DNA from: Doris montereyensis
Taxonomy: Eukaryota; Mollusca; Gastropoda; Nudibranchia; Dorididae
Direction: 5' to 3'
Assembly (NCBI GenBank): GCA_037039925.1
Contig: JAXRKP010000368.1
Span: forward strand, 12,501-76,500
DNA: 64,000 nt
The notes under the pieces are model-generated. The model did not search any database, was not told the DNA's origin, and saw only the letters and a program-made list of their open reading frames with translations. The position numbers and the translations under genes were made by a program. Of this stretch, positions 61,128 to 64,000 are shown piece by piece. Every line of letters starts with the position of its first letter. Position 1 is the first letter of the stretch.

Positions 61128-61451
61128 GTAACAAAAATCTGCGATTTTGAAAGTGGGTTGTATGTATGTATCAAAGAGACTAGATCTAGAATTAGATTTA
61201 CATTTCAAGCTCACGAAGTACAGTGTCTTTATGTTCTCTGCTCCTTGATGAAGATGCCTTCCAGCATCAAACTTTACTGGTATGTGGATTTTGTGCGTAT
61301 CGTTTCATTGGAGATTGAAAGAAACTAGATCTAGATCTAGTAGTTATGACTTGTAACCATAAAACAATAGGACCTATTAATAATTATCATATTAGATCTA
61401 ATCTCTCATTCTCACAATTTCCTTTACTCAACAGGGAGTTTGTCAGATGTG

Positions 61452-61590
61452 AGACCACACATGCTCAGACTTCCCTGTAAACTGCCAATGGATATTTAAC
61501 GTAAACCGGAGTGTTTTAATCTGCACAGGCATCCTTTTAACTGTCATTGTCAATGGACTGGTTGTCGATTCACCTTCATGGACAGGAAGA
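61452..61590 (+). repeat. SINE-like repeat S1, diverged copy 3
   Basis: CTGTAAACTGCCAATGGATA, TTTAACGT, AGTGTTTTAATCTGC, ACAGGCATCCTTTTAACTGTC and GGTTGTCGATTCACC follow the S1 landmark order. More diverged than the other two copies. Confidence 0.6.
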
Positions 61591-61710
61591 TCAACAAACA
61601 AACCTGTTAGTCGGGAAGTAAACATCCTTTCTGTCATAGTCTCCCGAAAGACACAGATCCCAGGAGTCAAAACAATAAAATGCTTGCAGCGAACACCCAC
61701 ACCTTCTTTT

Positions 61711-62525
<815 letters not shown>

Positions 62526-63297
62526 ACTTTGTTCTCAATAGGACACGATTTATCTAATCTGTACTTTACAATGTTCATGAATGTATTTTGTTTCAATAAT
62601 AAGGGGAGAACTAGATGGAAGTCTATAGCATAAGCCATAGTTAAGTCTATAATAACCAATGTTATAACCACTTGGAGAATGCATCCGGAAATGATGCATT
62701 GCCGTCGCTTAAGTTTGCTGTTTTAAAATTAAAATAATTATTTAGCCACCAACCAGGTGTGTGTTTTGCTATGATTTCTTTGCAATACACCCATCGCATC
62801 GCGACTTGTTTTATCCAAAACACACATACACACATATATACACACACACACACCAGTTTCACACTACAGTTCTCTGCAGGGCCTTTCACTATCATGTTTC
62901 GCCGCTGGTGACATCACGCGCAGCCTGTAGATATAGTCGTTTCTCCTACTCCTACCTCTCACTTTCTCTTGGTGCCGTCTGGCAATGGGAACCAAAAATC
63001 TTTAGTGAACTGTACAAAAATATTCAAGGAATAGGGTCAAAGGTCGTGGTATTATCTTCTTGCATGTACACAAAATAATTTTTGAAGCCAGGCACCAATC
63101 TAGTTCCATTATCGACCTGGCGTGGCGCAAGCATGCCCCCCTCCGCCCGACTGACGAATTCAATTTTTATCGAGATCCTCACATTATCTAGACCTAGACC
63201 CACCATCGTGCTGGTTCTAGGATTTAGACTTAGCCAAAAATCAGGTCTACGTGTTGTGATGCTGATACACACTAATGTGTGTTGCGCACTCGCTCCT
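62526..63297. other. Interval with no recognised gene
   Basis: Contains a short (CA)n at 62817-62853 and several short open frames without recognisable domains. Confidence 0.45.

Positions 63298-64000
<703 letters not shown>

Overview
This is nuclear DNA of an invertebrate animal, not a bacterial or viral window. It has spliced genes with GT-AG introns, many decayed non-LTR retrotransposons (LINEs), tRNA-derived SINEs and very long (GA)n, (TA)n and trinucleotide arrays. The repeat types and AT-rich introns suggest a lophotrochozoan, probably a mollusc; that is inference from style, not a database match.

Three host genes can be assembled exon by exon. (1) LSM11, the U7 snRNP Sm-like protein of histone pre-mRNA 3' processing, lies on the minus strand in five coding exons (31777 down to 22373). 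(2) A CCDC166-like coiled-coil gene lies on the plus strand in seven coding exons (32104 to 46139, or 46232 after a frame change). (3) TEFM, mitochondrial transcription elongation factor, lies on the minus strand, with four recognised exons (57130 down to 47825) and its 5' end not found. LSM11 and the CCDC166-like gene are divergent, with 326 bp between start codons, so they probably share a promoter. The CCDC166-like gene and TEFM converge. One CCDC166-like intron looks U12-type. All three genes carry single-base frame disruptions, mostly next to homopolymers, while their splice sites are intact. This points to residual assembly indels more than to gene death.

Layout: 1-3.6 kb, one LINE family (called LINE-A here) and a fold-back of its 5' end; 3.6-13 kb, microsatellites, two L2/CR1-like LINE relics, another LINE tail and a perfect 39-bp palindrome; 13.4-16.7 kb, diverged duplicated blocks around a Jockey-like RT fragment; 17.1-21.3 kb, a decayed mobile element with an unfamiliar ~950-codon protein; 22.4-31.8 kb, LSM11 with LINE-A, SINE and (GA)n in its introns; 32.1-46.2 kb, the CCDC166-like gene with a full-length LINE-A in intron 1; 46.6-57.1 kb, a LINE tail, TEFM and an inverted pair of a repeat carrying YY1- and RFX-like motifs; 57.2-64 kb, a MITE, a SINE, a THAP-like mini-exon and compound (TA)n/(GA)n/(TCTG)n arrays.

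No CRISPR array, prokaryotic operon, rRNA or convincing functional tRNA was seen. All homology calls come from recognising motifs and protein families by eye.
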